A stretch of 54,023 bases of DNA. Source: Algibacter luteus. Its GTDB lineage: Bacteria; Bacteroidota; Bacteroidia; Flavobacteriales; Flavobacteriaceae. Under the pieces are notes generated by a model. The model was not told the origin of the DNA, made no database searches, and worked only from the letters and a program-made list of their open reading frames with translations. Shown piece by piece: positions 45,901 to 54,023 of this stretch; position 1 is the stretch's first letter, and each line of letters starts with the position of its first letter. Where the stretch lies: the NCBI RefSeq assembly GCF_900141715.1, contig NZ_FQYK01000011.1, positions 1-54,023 of the forward strand, given 5' to 3'. The translations under genes and the position numbers were made by a program.

Positions 45901-47300
45901 TTGCTGAAATAGAAGATTTAAAAACGGTTAAAGGTCAAGATAGTGACGGAAAAGCAATTGATATTGTAATTTCAAGAACATCTGAACTTAAACTTACCGA
46001 TAAGAAAACAGGTATTGTTTTAAGTAACAACAACATTCCTTATGGTTCGACAATTTTGGTTAAAAACGGTCAAGAACTGTCAAAAGGAGATGTGGTTTGT
46101 ACTTGGGATCCATATAACGGTGTTATTATTTCAGAATTTGCTGGTAAAGTTAAATATGAAAACATCGAGCAAGGTGTAACATACCAAGTAGAAATTGATG
46201 AGCAAACAGGTTTCCAAGAAAAGGTAATTTCTGAATCTAGAAACAAAAAGCTTATTCCAACTTTACATATCGAAGATTCTAAAGGTGAAACTGTACGTTC
46301 GTACAACTTACCAGTAGGGGCTCACTTAATGATTGATGATGGCGAAAAGATTAACATAGGTAAAATTTTAGTAAAAATACCTCGTAAATCTGCTAAAGCT
46401 GGTGATATTACAGGTGGTCTTCCTCGTGTAACTGAGTTGTTTGAAGCGCGTAACCCATCTAACCCTGCAGTAGTAAGTGAGATTGATGGTGTTGTTTCTT
46501 TCGGAAAAATTAAAAGAGGAAATCGCGAAATAGTTGTAGAATCTAAATTAGGAGAGGTTAAAAAGTATCTTGTAAAACTATCTAATCAAATTCTTGTTCA
46601 AGAAAATGATTATGTGAAAGCAGGTATGCCTTTATCTGACGGATCTATTACTCCAGATGATATCTTAAATATTAAAGGACCATCAGCTGTTCAACAATAC
46701 TTAGTAAACGAGGTACAAGAAGTTTATCGTTTACAGGGTGTAAAAATTAATGATAAGCACTTTGAAGTAGTTGTTAGACAAATGATGCGTAAAGTGAAGA
46801 TTATTGATTCTGGTGATACTATCTTCTTAGAAGATCAATTAGCTCATAAAGATGAATTTATCAAAGAAAATGATGAAATCTTCGGAATGAAAGTTATTGA
46901 AGATGCTGGAGATTCGGCAAATCTTAAAGCGGGACAAATAATTTCACCTCGTGATTTAAGAGATGAGAATTCCATCTTACGTAGAGAAGATAAGCAACTT
47001 GTAGTAGCAAGAGACGCTAAGCCTGCAACGGCTACACCTATTTTACAAGGTATTACAAGAGCATCACTTCAAACCAAGTCATTTATTTCTGCGGCATCGT
47101 TCCAGGAAACAACTAAAGTACTTAACGAAGCGGCAGTTGCCGGTAAAGTTGATACGTTAGAAGGCTTGAAAGAAAATGTAATTGTTGGACATAGAATTCC
47201 AGCAGGTACAGGTATGAGAAATTATACCGATATCATTGTAGGCTCTAAAGAAGAGTTTGATGAAATGATGCAAGTAAAGCAAGAATTAAATTATAATTAA
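42999..47300 (+). CDS. rpoC: RNA polymerase beta' subunit
   Basis: 1433 residues, within the Bacteroidota size range. The N-terminal zinc site is [20 protein letters not shown]. The catalytic Mg motif [10 protein letters not shown] lies at about 475-484. A second zinc site has [11 protein letters not shown]. The conserved bridge helix/trigger loop region includes RGLMAKPKK and [20 protein letters not shown]. Operon end: a GC-rich palindrome and then a terminator follow. Confidence 0.98.
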   Translation: MARKQDKNTVKRFNKISIGLASPESILAESRGEVLKPETINYRTHKPERDGLFCERIFGPVKDYECACGKYKRIRYKGIVCDRCGVEVTEKKVRRDRVGHINLVVPVAHIWYFRSLPNKIGYLLGLPSKKLDMIIYYERYVVIQPGNAKNEEGEPLQKMDFLTEEEYLNILEELPQDNQYLDDSDPNKFLAKMGAECLIELLARIDLEALSYELRHKANTETSKQRKTEALKRLQVVESLRESNQNRENRPEWMIMKVIPIIPPELRPLVPLDGGRFATSDLNDLYRRVIIRNNRLKRLVEIKAPEVILRNEKRMLQESVDSLFDNTRKSSAVKTDSNRPLKSLSDSLKGKQGRFRQNLLGKRVDYSARSVIVVGPELKLFECGLPKNMAAELYKPFVIRKLIERGIVKTVKSAKKIIDKREPVVWDILENVLKGHPVLLNRAPTLHRLGIQAFQPKLIEGKAIQLHPLVCTAFNADFDGDQMAVHLPLGPEAILECQLLMLASHNILNPANGSPVTVPSQDMVLGLYYMTKLRKSTPEVPVQGEGLTFYSPEEVEIAFNEKKVDLNAGIKVRTIDINENGKLDRMIVETTVGRVLFNQHVPQAAGYINEVLTKKSLRDIIGRILKVTSVPETADFLDGIRTLGFKFAFQGGLSFSLGDIIIPPEKQGMIDKANTLVDGITGNYNMGLITNNERYNQVIDIWTSTNAELTELSMKRIREDQQGFNSVFMMLDSGARGSKEQIRQLTGMRGLMAKPKKSNAGGGEIIENPILSNFKEGLSILEYFISTHGARKGLADTALKTADAGYLTRRLVDVSQDVIINSVDCGTLRGVEVEPLKKNDEVVETLEERIVGRVSLNDVHNPLTDELLVSSGQLIEDDIAKSIGDSPIESIEVRSALTCEALQGICAKCYGRNLATGKMVQRGEAVGVVAAQSIGEPGTQLTLRTFHVGGIAGNISEDNKLAVKFDGIAEIEDLKTVKGQDSDGKAIDIVISRTSELKLTDKKTGIVLSNNNIPYGSTILVKNGQELSKGDVVCTWDPYNGVIISEFAGKVKYENIEQGVTYQVEIDEQTGFQEKVISESRNKKLIPTLHIEDSKGETVRSYNLPVGAHLMIDDGEKINIGKILVKIPRKSAKAGDITGGLPRVTELFEARNPSNPAVVSEIDGVVSFGKIKRGNREIVVESKLGEVKKYLVKLSNQILVQENDYVKAGMPLSDGSITPDDILNIKGPSAVQQYLVNEVQEVYRLQGVKINDKHFEVVVRQMMRKVKIIDSGDTIFLEDQLAHKDEFIKENDEIFGMKVIEDAGDSANLKAGQIISPRDLRDENSILRREDKQLVVARDAKPATATPILQGITRASLQTKSFISAASFQETTKVLNEAAVAGKVDTLEGLKENVIVGHRIPAGTGMRNYTDIIVGSKEEFDEMMQVKQELNYN

Positions 47301-47306
47301 ATTTTA

Positions 47307-47347
47307 TTTCCGCGCCTGCCTGCCGGCAGGCAGGAAGGCGGGAATCT
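47307..47347 (+). repeat. GC-rich palindromic repeat after rpoC
   Basis: A perfect 20 bp palindrome, CCTGCCTGCCGGCAGGCAGG (47315-47334), sits inside an imperfect outer stem (TTTCCGCG with GGCGGGAA). It is far richer in GC than the neighbours and ends GGCGGGAATCT, similar to GGCAGGAATCT after tRNA-Gly. It is a candidate member of a dispersed hairpin family, distinct from the terminator next to it. Confidence 0.65.
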
Positions 47348-47355
47348 ATAAAACT

Positions 47356-47392
47356 AAAAGCCTTCATGTTTAATATACTTGAAGGCTTTTTA
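47356..47392 (+). terminator. Intrinsic terminator of rpoC
   Basis: AAAAGCCTTCA (47356-47366) pairs with TGAAGGCTTTT (47380-47390) and ends in Ts. It closes the rplK-rpoC unit, 22 bp before the next gene's start. Confidence 0.88.
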
Positions 47393-47413
47393 AATATTTA
47401 AATAAAGATTATT

Positions 47414-47731
47414 ATGGCAGATGATAAAAACAATCCAAAACAAGGACAGATTAACATAGAACTTGATGAGAAGGTGGCAGAAGGAACATATTCCAATCTA
47501 GCTATTATTAACCATTCTGTTTCTGAGTTTGTTGTTGATTTTGTAAATATTATGCCAGGGATTCCTAAAAATAAGGTAAAGGCTAGAATAATATTAACGC
47601 CGCAGCATGCTAAACGATTGTTAAAAGCATTAGGTGATAATGTAGCCAGATTTGAGAGCGCACATGGTGAAATTAAAGATTATGAGCAACCGCCAATGCC
47701 CCTAAATTTTGGACCGACAGGGCAGGCATAA
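47414..47731 (+). CDS. DUF3467 family protein
   Basis: 105 residues. INIELDEKVAEGTYSNLAII and the central SEFVVDFVNIMPG are DUF3467 hallmarks, a small cytosolic family often just after rpoC in Bacteroidota. Function not known. It has no clear promoter of its own, so read-through of the rpoC terminator is a possibility. Confidence 0.9.
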   Translation: MADDKNNPKQGQINIELDEKVAEGTYSNLAIINHSVSEFVVDFVNIMPGIPKNKVKARIILTPQHAKRLLKALGDNVARFESAHGEIKDYEQPPMPLNFGPTGQA

Positions 47732-47739
47732 TTATTAAT

Positions 47740-48327
47740 TTAATTATGGTGTTGCATGATAATCCATTTGGATCTGGCACCGTCATAAACCAGTTCAATC
47801 ATTCCCCAATCCTTTGCTGCCATTTTATCGTTTACTTCAATTCTATTTCCTGCGTTAGATCCAGCATTGTTATCCAATAGCTTAACTTCATTGCCTTGTG
47901 CGTAGATCCAAATATGTTGGCCATCATAGCCATCTTTTATACCAGTAATTTCAGTATCTCCGGCAGAATTATTTATACGAATTATATGCTTACCCTCATT
48001 GGCTTCACCCGGATCTAGTAAAAGATCTATGTTATGGTTAGTTTTTGTTGAGAAGGATACACTGCCAAAATAATAATCGAAATTGCTTGATAATGTATTA
48101 TTAGTAAGTTTTAGATTACTCCCTATATAAATTTCTCGTAAGGTTCCAGAATTATCAAGACCAGTTACCTTCGTGGTTGTAACGCCTACTTGATTTGTTG
48201 TTTCTATTCGTGCTGTACCTACAACATGTAATGTTTCTTGAGGATTGGTAGTGTTAATTCCAACTTGTGCCGAAAGATTTAACGTAAAGAGACATACAAA
48301 GATACTAATAGTATTAAGTAGCTTCAT
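47740..48327 (-). CDS. Secreted protein with tail-fibre-like 'GINTTNPQETLHV' motif
   Basis: 195 residues, signal peptide 1-20 (LFTLNLSAQ). The mature start VGINTTNPQETLHVVGTARI is common in Bacteroidota surface proteins and resembles phage tail-fibre/collar stems. The rest is beta-rich (IRINNSAGDTEITGI and IWIYAQGNEVKLLDNNAG), like a carbohydrate-contact tip. Function unknown. It is alone on the minus strand and convergent with the DUF3467 gene (8 bp gap). Confidence 0.78.
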   Translation of the reverse strand: MKLLNTISIFVCLFTLNLSAQVGINTTNPQETLHVVGTARIETTNQVGVTTTKVTGLDNSGTLREIYIGSNLKLTNNTLSSNFDYYFGSVSFSTKTNHNIDLLLDPGEANEGKHIIRINNSAGDTEITGIKDGYDGQHIWIYAQGNEVKLLDNNAGSNAGNRIEVNDKMAAKDWGMIELVYDGARSKWIIMQHHN

Positions 48328-48620
48328 GATATTTATTGAGAGTTATGTAATAGCAATTTATATACTGAAAATCAGTGTTATAACTAGTTACAAATTAAAT
48401 ACTTTATAATCTAAAACGCAAAATTATATATAAAAACCTGTAAATAAGTGTGTTATATTGAATTTGTCTGTTGTAATGGTGGGAGTTATTATCCTATAAC
48501 CACGTCAGAAATAGCTTAAAACATAACAAGTATTAAAATAATTGTTATAAAAACATAAATATTTTAAGTTTAATAACTTGTTACTGGAACAGTTTTTAAA
48601 GTTATAATTAGTTTGTGAAT
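48328..48620. other. Intergenic region, 293 bp
   Basis: AT-rich spacer between the secreted protein and the 4Fe-4S protein, both on the minus strand. I see no gene, repeat or convincing promoter in it. Confidence 0.6.
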
Positions 48621-48857
48621 CTACGCAACTTCTTTCTTATTTAAATAATATTTCAAGGCACCAGTGGGGCACTTATTTACTTGTTTAATAATTTGTGCAG
48701 AACTTGCTCCATTAATATCAATCCAAGGTATTACGGAGTCTCTAAAAACATTAGAAAGTTGTTTAGCACAATTGTCTGCATGTTTACAGATGCATGGGTC
48801 GTAGGTTACTGTGATTTCCGAATTACTAAATTCTCTTGCATTTATTTTCATAATCAA
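48621..48857 (-). CDS. Divergent 4Fe-4S mono-cluster protein (Fer4_19)
   Basis: 78 residues. The pattern C22-x-C24-x5-C30 and C63-P (NKCPTGALKY) matches the divergent ferredoxin-like Fer4_19 family. A small cytosolic electron carrier or cluster-binding protein; partner unknown. Two possible starts lie two codons apart (MIM), and which is used cannot be told. The gene is downstream of prfC on the same strand, 112 bp away. Confidence 0.85.
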   Translation of the reverse strand: MIMKINAREFSNSEITVTYDPCICKHADNCAKQLSNVFRDSVIPWIDINGASSAQIIKQVNKCPTGALKYYLNKKEVA

Positions 48858-48969
48858 TCAATTTGGGGTTGAGATTTGTTTTATAAATTTAAAAGGAGCC
48901 CCAAAAAATGAATCTAAAAATCGATTAAAAACCTATTTTTTCTTATGAATAGATGAAATGCAGCCTTTT

Positions 48970-50559
48970 TTAATCAAACTCAGATGTAAAATGAAGTTTT
49001 ATGTTCGGGTATTTCTGTTGCGTCATTTGTAATGAGAAAGGTGAATCTGCTAAAAAGACTAATTGGTTTTGTTTGTCTTTGGCAAGAAAACGTTGTTTAA
49101 CACGTACAAACTCTTTGTATTCGTCAGATTTTGAGTTTTTAGGATCTACCCAACAAGCTTTATGTACATTTAAATTTTCGTAGGTACATTTTGCTCCGTA
49201 CTCATGTTCAAGCCTATATTGTATTACTTCATATTGCAGTGCACCAACAGTACCTATAACTTTCCTGCCATTAAGTTCTAAGGTAAATAATTGAGCAACC
49301 CCTTCATCCATAAGTTGATCTATGCCTTTAAACAATTGCTTCGACTTTAACGGGTCTGCATTATTAATATATCTAAAATGTTCCGGAGAGAAACTAGGAA
49401 CCCCTTTGTAATTTAAAACTTCGCCCTCGGTTAGGGTATCGCCAATTTTAAAAGTCCCAGTATCTTGTAACCCTACAATATCACCAGGGTAGGAGATATC
49501 TACGATTTCTTTCTTTTCAGCAAAAAAAGCATTTGGACTAGAAAATTTCACTTTCTTATTATGCCTTACATGAAGGTATTGTGTATTTCGTTTAAATTCT
49601 CCCGAAACTATTTTTACAAAAGCTAAACGGTTTCTATGGTTAGGATCCATATTGGCATGAATCTTAAAAACAAACCCACTAAAATTTTTCTCTTCAGGTT
49701 TAACCAAGCGTTCTTCACTTTGTTTTGGTCTTGGTTTAGGGGCTATATCAACAAAACAATCTAATAATTCTCTAACCCCAAAGTTATTTAATGCTGAACC
49801 AAAAAACACAGGTTGTTGGTTTCCATTTAAATATTCTTCCTTATTAAAACTCGGATAAATACCTTCTACTAATTCAATTTCTTCTCTTAATGTATTGGCA
49901 GCTTTGTCTCCAACGAGTTTATCTAATTCGGAAGACGATAAATCTGAAATTTCAATGGTTTCTTCAATGTCTTTTCTACTATCTCCACTAAAAAGGTTAA
50001 CATTTTTTTCCCAAATATTGTAAATACCTTTAAATTCATAACCCATGCCAATTGGGAAGCTAAGTGGTACAACTTTAAGTCCTAATTTTTGCTCAACCTC
50101 ATCTAGTAAATCAAATGCATCTTTTCCTTCTCTATCCATTTTATTAATGAATACAATCATCGGGATTTTTCGCATACGGCAAACTTCAACTAGTTTTTCA
50201 GTTTGCTCCTCAACACCTTTAGCAACGTCTATAACAACTATTACACTATCTACTGCAGTAAGAGTTCTAAAAGTATCTTCAGCAAAATCTTTATGCCCAG
50301 GGGTATCTAAAATGTTTATTTTTATACCATTGTACTCAAATGCTAAAACTGATGTTGCTACCGATATTCCACGTTGGCGTTCTATTTCCATAAAATCACT
50401 GGTAGCACCTTTCTTAATTTTATTACTTTTTACAGCACCAGCTTCTTGAATAGCACCTCCAAAAAGTAATAACTTTTCTGTTAAAGTCGTTTTACCAGCA
50501 TCAGGGTGAGAAATGATACCAAATGTGCGTCTACGCTGTATTTCTTTTAAAAAACTCAT
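48970..50559 (-). CDS. prfC: Peptide chain release factor 3
   Basis: 529 residues from ATG at 50559 (MSFLKEIQRRRTFGIISHPD). A longer frame to 50583 would begin with a TTG inside the predicted -7 box and is rejected. G-domain motifs: SHPDAGKTTLTE, DTPGHKDFAEDT, NKMDREG. RF3 is a GTPase that recycles RF1/RF2 after peptide release. Not every bacterium has it; here it is intact. It is transcribed alone from its own promoter. Confidence 0.96.
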   Translation of the reverse strand: MSFLKEIQRRRTFGIISHPDAGKTTLTEKLLLFGGAIQEAGAVKSNKIKKGATSDFMEIERQRGISVATSVLAFEYNGIKINILDTPGHKDFAEDTFRTLTAVDSVIVVIDVAKGVEEQTEKLVEVCRMRKIPMIVFINKMDREGKDAFDLLDEVEQKLGLKVVPLSFPIGMGYEFKGIYNIWEKNVNLFSGDSRKDIEETIEISDLSSSELDKLVGDKAANTLREEIELVEGIYPSFNKEEYLNGNQQPVFFGSALNNFGVRELLDCFVDIAPKPRPKQSEERLVKPEEKNFSGFVFKIHANMDPNHRNRLAFVKIVSGEFKRNTQYLHVRHNKKVKFSSPNAFFAEKKEIVDISYPGDIVGLQDTGTFKIGDTLTEGEVLNYKGVPSFSPEHFRYINNADPLKSKQLFKGIDQLMDEGVAQLFTLELNGRKVIGTVGALQYEVIQYRLEHEYGAKCTYENLNVHKACWVDPKNSKSDEYKEFVRVKQRFLAKDKQNQLVFLADSPFSLQMTQQKYPNIKLHFTSEFD

Positions 50560-50580
50560 AATAATCGTGCAAATAGTTTG

Positions 50581-50609
50581 CAAAGATACTATTAATTAAT
50601 AAGTGCCAA
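50581..50609 (-). promoter_or_regulatory. prfC promoter
   Basis: On the minus strand TTG (50609-50607), an 18 bp spacer and TATCTTTG (50588-50581) match the consensus very well. The predicted RNA start near 50575 leaves a leader of about 15 nt and fixes the start codon at 50559. Confidence 0.75.
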
Positions 50610-50699
50610 CAATAATAATTGTTTCTAAATGTGACCTTTTATTTAAAGGTGTGTCATACCTTTTGTGAAATATCGTTTTATTATTTTTTTGACCAAGAA

Positions 50700-50730
50700 T
50701 TGAGTTACGTGAATTAAACGTTTATTTTTG
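50700..50730 (+). promoter_or_regulatory. Candidate plus-strand promoter for an ncRNA
   Basis: TTG at 50700-50702, a 20 bp spacer and TATTTTTG at 50723-50730 fit TTG/TAnnTTTG. There is no gene downstream before the terminator at 51031-51053. Confidence 0.45.
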
Positions 50731-50736
50731 TTCGAC

Positions 50737-51053
50737 AAAAGGAAAATAAATACGATATCATGTATTCATTTAACTATTTTGATATACTTAATTCGCATAT
50801 TGAGTATAAAATGCGTAGTTACTAATTAATAAAATTGTTTGATGCTTAAAGTATTTGCCGTTAATTTACCGGAGAAAATTATTTTATAATTAAATTTAGG
50901 TATCTTGGAAGTTGAAGCATAAACATTTGTTAATAAAAATTTTATTAGATACTTTTAGCATTAATGATTTTTAAAGATTCTTTTCAAATGAATATTGAAG
51001 AAACATTCTATTATATTAAATAAACTTTTGAAGGCGCCGTTGGCGCTTTTTCT
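50737..51053 (+). ncRNA. Candidate small RNA of about 315 nt
   Basis: Inferred only from a promoter-like site at 50700-50730 and an intrinsic terminator at 51031-51053 with no supported protein gene between them. It could instead be a leader of the right-edge gene with an attenuator, because that gene starts 47 bp downstream on the same strand. Confidence 0.35.
51031..51053 (+). terminator. Intrinsic terminator or attenuator before the right-edge gene
   Basis: AAGGCGCC (51031-51038) and GGCGCTTT (51042-51049) pair around GTT with one G-T pair, and a T-tract follows. It faces the right-edge gene on the same strand. Confidence 0.75.
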
Positions 51054-51099
51054 ATTATATAAAAAATTAAATTAGACTAAAATTTTACTCCATAATAAT

Positions 51100-54023
51100 A
51101 TGCAAATCACTACTCGATTCTCAATTAAATTATTAATCTGTTTTTCGTTTGTTATTTTTTCGCAGGGATTAAATGCGCAAGATTGTCCTACCATTACTTC
51201 GGAAGGTATATTCGACCCTAATTCAGACGTATTAATAACTTCCTATCATCAGTCTATGGCCAAAACATCCACTAATATTGTGGCATGGGGTGAAGATATG
51301 ACTGCAAACGGTACTACTGATGCAACAAGCATTACTGAAGTGATACCTGGGAATGGGTATAATTACACAGGTACTCCAATTCATTTTGGTGTATCCGGTA
51401 ATACTGGTGGTCAAGCATTTTTAGCAACAACCACGAGTTTATATGCTTGGGGATTAAGTGGAGAAGTGGTTGACGGCTCGTTTGTATCAGGGAATGCATT
51501 TAACGATATGAATGCCACACAAACTTTACCATTCACGGCAGCTAATATTACACAAATTCACGCTAGTTCAGACGTTTTATTTGTTTTAGCTTCTGGTCAA
51601 GTTTGGGTCGCTACTACGGGTACTACAGCACCAAACGGGAATGCAAGTGGTAATGGAAATATATGGCATCAAGTGCAAACCTCTGCAGGAAATGCCTTAA
51701 ATAACGTAGTCGAAGTAACTGGAAATAAATATGCAGGTTACGCTATGCTTAATGATGGTAGTCTTTATGCTTGGGGAGATGCTGTAGAGCTAGGTAATGG
51801 TGGCGGAACTCAAAATTTAGATTACGCAACTCAAATGACTGCACCGCCTGTTCCAGTAACTCAAATTTCAGCTTTTACTCATAATGATGGAGATACTGGG
51901 CTTCTTGCGTTGGGTTCAGACACCAAAATATATGGAGTTGGTGCAAATACTCTTGGAGAATTAATTACTACAGGTACTGGAAATGTAAATACTTGGACAG
52001 CAATACAGGCCGCAGGTGGTGGAGATTTTGTTGGCGTGATCCAACTGTCAACATCTCATACCTCCGAAGAATGGGCTGGGGCATCAGCGATTACAGCAGG
52101 CCCAACATCTTCAGACCCTAATCTTCTATATACATGGGGATTAAATAATACCAACTCATTAGGACATGGAGCTAATGGAACTGTAGATGATCCAACGATA
52201 CCAGCTTCGTTTAATGTTGGAGTAGACGATCCTGTCTTTGCTAGTGTTGGTGGTCATGCAACTACCTTTTTTAATAGAGCAAATGGTGGGTCAATTTGTT
52301 TTGTAGGTCATATTTCTAATGGTAGTACAGGTGGATTGACCACAGGTGATGGTTCTACTTTTGAATGTGTTATTCCCGCAACAGTTGAACTTTGTGGATT
52401 TGTAACACCTATTGCTGCAAATAATGATAGCGGTTCTGTGAATGAAGGAATCGGAGGAATTGCTATTGCTAACGTACTAGCTAATGATGATTTAGATGGT
52501 AACACGCCTACAACTTCTAATGTGATTTTATCTCAGATAAGTACTAGTAATCCTGGAGTAACATTAAATACAGCAACGGGAGCAGTAAATGTAACTTCTG
52601 CGGTTCCAACAGGAACTTATGTTGTAGAATATCAAATATGTGAATCTGCTGTACCAACCAATTGTAAAATTGCTTTTGCCACTGTAATAGTTTTACCAGA
52701 TAATGATGCGGATGGTATTATTGATGAAGATGATTTAGATGATGATAACGATGGAATTCTGGATACAGATGAATTAGGTATTATGGATTGTACTACTGGT
52801 GTTACACCAGTATTTGGTGCTGCGCAAGGACCGAACAACTATTTGGGGTCAGATATAAATAACCCTCAAGTAGGTGATGCATTCCTTTATATAGGAGTTT
52901 ACTCAGGTGTTGATGCTATAATAACAATTGTTTCTTCAACAGATACGGCAATAACAGAATTGGATGTTACAAGTACCGGAATTGATGATAATTTTCAGCC
53001 CCTTATAAATCATAATGATTCTGATAGTTATACTGAGTTTAGGATTGATTTTGTTTTAACAGGGACAAATACACCAGCGCCGGAAACTAATTTTATATTA
53101 ACTACAATTGATAACGATGTAGAGGAGTTTGTAACATATAAAGACGGTTATTTATTAGGCCTTTATGTTGATACTCCAACCGATGAATTAGTTCATACAG
53201 GTACAGCCACTGAGAATGGATTTTCGAATGGATATGAAAGCAATGGAAATGTATTTGGAGGAATTGGATTAGACTCCCCTCAATTTCAAGTGGCAGCTGC
53301 CTATTCATTTGTAAATTCTGTAAGTTTCAGATTTGGAAGTAACGGAGGAGACAATTCTAATCACTCAATAACTTTATTGCCTTGTATCCCAAGGGATTAT
53401 TGGGTAACTACTCCAAACTTTTATGTAGATATAGATACAGATGGTGATGGAATTCCAAATAGATTTGATACTGATAGCGATGGTGATGGATGTTTTGATG
53501 CACTTGAAGGTGATGGAGGAATCACTTTAGCACAAGTTAATGGAACCACGGGTCAAATTAATGGTTCAGTAGACGCCAACGGTGTTCCTGATTTAGTTTC
53601 AGGTGGTCAAGGAGATGTTAGTTCTACTGACGATACAATATTAGGCCCTTTATGTGCAATCGATGCCGTAGCAGATGATTACAGCGCCTCTCCAGTAAAC
53701 GGATTTGCAGGTGGCAGCACGACAACGGTATTAGGCAACGACACCTTAAACGGTGTAGCCGTAGTTCCAGCAGATATCACATTAACACCAGGTACAGCAC
53801 CAAGTCCAGCATCAGGAAGCATTACGATGAATGCTGATGGTACGATTACGGTAGCTCCAGGTACAACAGCAGGAACATACACTTACGATTACACCATTTG
53901 TGAGAACTTAAACCCAGCAAACTGTGATACCGCTACAGTAACAGTAGTCGTAGCTCCAGCACCAATCGATGCCGTAGCAGACGATTACAGCACCTCTCCA
54001 GTAAACGGATTTGCAGGTGGCAG
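51100..54023 (+). CDS. Large secreted protein: RCC1-like propeller, TSP3 repeats and Ig-like repeats (partial)
   Basis: Open from ATG 51100 to the window end (974 codons seen). Signal peptide 1-25. Residues about 40-420 hold RCC1-type repeats with the mark LYAWG/LYTWG (near 113, 225, 346). About 430-530 is an Ig/cadherin-like domain (NNDSGSVNE, VLANDD). Two calcium-binding TSP3 stretches follow: DNDADGIIDEDD near 531 and DTDGDGIPNRFD near 778. From about 855, near-identical 102-residue Ig-like units start (AVADDYSASPVNGFAGGS). Such proteins are usually type IX-secreted adhesins; the sorting domain would be off the window. Specific function unknown. Confidence 0.85.
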   Translation, partial: MQITTRFSIKLLICFSFVIFSQGLNAQDCPTITSEGIFDPNSDVLITSYHQSMAKTSTNIVAWGEDMTANGTTDATSITEVIPGNGYNYTGTPIHFGVSGNTGGQAFLATTTSLYAWGLSGEVVDGSFVSGNAFNDMNATQTLPFTAANITQIHASSDVLFVLASGQVWVATTGTTAPNGNASGNGNIWHQVQTSAGNALNNVVEVTGNKYAGYAMLNDGSLYAWGDAVELGNGGGTQNLDYATQMTAPPVPVTQISAFTHNDGDTGLLALGSDTKIYGVGANTLGELITTGTGNVNTWTAIQAAGGGDFVGVIQLSTSHTSEEWAGASAITAGPTSSDPNLLYTWGLNNTNSLGHGANGTVDDPTIPASFNVGVDDPVFASVGGHATTFFNRANGGSICFVGHISNGSTGGLTTGDGSTFECVIPATVELCGFVTPIAANNDSGSVNEGIGGIAIANVLANDDLDGNTPTTSNVILSQISTSNPGVTLNTATGAVNVTSAVPTGTYVVEYQICESAVPTNCKIAFATVIVLPDNDADGIIDEDDLDDDNDGILDTDELGIMDCTTGVTPVFGAAQGPNNYLGSDINNPQVGDAFLYIGVYSGVDAIITIVSSTDTAITELDVTSTGIDDNFQPLINHNDSDSYTEFRIDFVLTGTNTPAPETNFILTTIDNDVEEFVTYKDGYLLGLYVDTPTDELVHTGTATENGFSNGYESNGNVFGGIGLDSPQFQVAAAYSFVNSVSFRFGSNGGDNSNHSITLLPCIPRDYWVTTPNFYVDIDTDGDGIPNRFDTDSDGDGCFDALEGDGGITLAQVNGTTGQINGSVDANGVPDLVSGGQGDVSSTDDTILGPLCAIDAVADDYSASPVNGFAGGSTTTVLGNDTLNGVAVVPADITLTPGTAPSPASGSITMNADGTITVAPGTTAGTYTYDYTICENLNPANCDTATVTVVVAPAPIDAVADDYSTSPVNGFAGG
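53661..54023 (+). repeat. Tandem 306 bp coding repeat
   Basis: A unit of 306 bp (53661-53966, 102 codons) begins again at 53967; the 57 bases of the second unit visible differ from the first at 2 positions. The repeat is GC-richer than the rest of the gene. High identity means recent duplication or ongoing gene conversion. Confidence 0.9.

Larger units (their letters stand above)
50584..51099. other. Intergenic region with promoter and terminator, 516 bp
   Basis: Holds the prfC promoter (minus), a plus-strand promoter candidate and a terminator 47 bp before the right-edge gene. Two short frames (50760-50825, 21 codons, and 50988-51023, 11 codons) may be chance. I see no larger gene. Confidence 0.65.

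Noticed and set aside
43101-46306. Several antisense frames within rpoC
   Set aside because: All are shadows of a highly conserved gene, caused by its codon bias.
50760-50825. A 21-codon frame in the intergenic region before the right-edge gene
   Set aside because: No initiation signal or recognisable features; listed only as part of the ncRNA candidate.

Overview
The window is chromosomal DNA of an AT-rich member of the Bacteroidota, almost certainly family Flavobacteriaceae and probably marine. The evidence is the Bacteroidota -7 promoter element (TAnnTTTG), the near absence of Shine-Dalgarno sites except at rpsU, family-typical proteins (DUF2851, DUF3467, paired TPR protein and plug-less barrel, 'VGINTTNP' secreted protein), and large secreted repeat proteins at both edges. 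I see no phage, insertion sequence, CRISPR array or rRNA operon. Genus cannot be fixed from the sequence alone.

Layout. 1-1223: 5' part of a secreted sugar-binding/metal-binding protein (minus strand), then a 611 bp non-coding stretch with a tandem 16-mer repeat. 1835-4140 (minus): Tat-exported sugar isomerase-like protein, KdsA for LPS Kdo, and a small membrane protein. 4284-6318 (plus): typA and a YgjV-like membrane protein. 6497-14257 (plus): a surface-glycan block with two tandem O-antigen flippases, a phosphoethanolamine transferase, a GT4, a GT-C-like membrane protein and a polyprenyl-phosphate GT2. 14269-17516 (minus): a tightly coupled block of ftsE, a zinc-ribbon methyltransferase and two GT2s, convergent with the first block. 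17748-22571: a 1006-residue TPR protein and an outer-membrane barrel. 22782-32294: mixed single genes (methyltransferase, YkgJ, fatty acid hydroxylase, DUF2721, DUF2851, PspC, K+ channel, AGCS symporter, HhH protein, acyl-CoA dehydrogenase).

32391-47392 is the translation/transcription core: rpsU, xerC, hpf, tRNA-Thr/Tyr/Gly/Thr, tuf, tRNA-Trp, secE, nusG, rplK-rplA-rplJ-rplL, rpoB, rpoC. It is followed by a DUF3467 gene, a secreted protein, a 4Fe-4S protein, prfC, a non-coding stretch with a promoter and terminator that may encode a small RNA, and the 5' part of a large RCC1/TSP3/Ig-like secreted protein running off the right edge.

The most interesting points outside standard genes are: a roughly 95 bp dispersed hairpin element in two copies, each in the 3' flank of a gene and in the same orientation relative to it; a second family of short GC-rich hairpins inside the tRNA and rpoBC transcription units; a perfect SD at rpsU in a genome that otherwise lacks SDs; a hairpin plus T-tract placed at the predicted start of the tRNA transcript; a candidate ncRNA at about 50737-51053; and tandem 16-mers upstream of the left-edge secreted protein. 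No complete new multi-gene system could be demonstrated.
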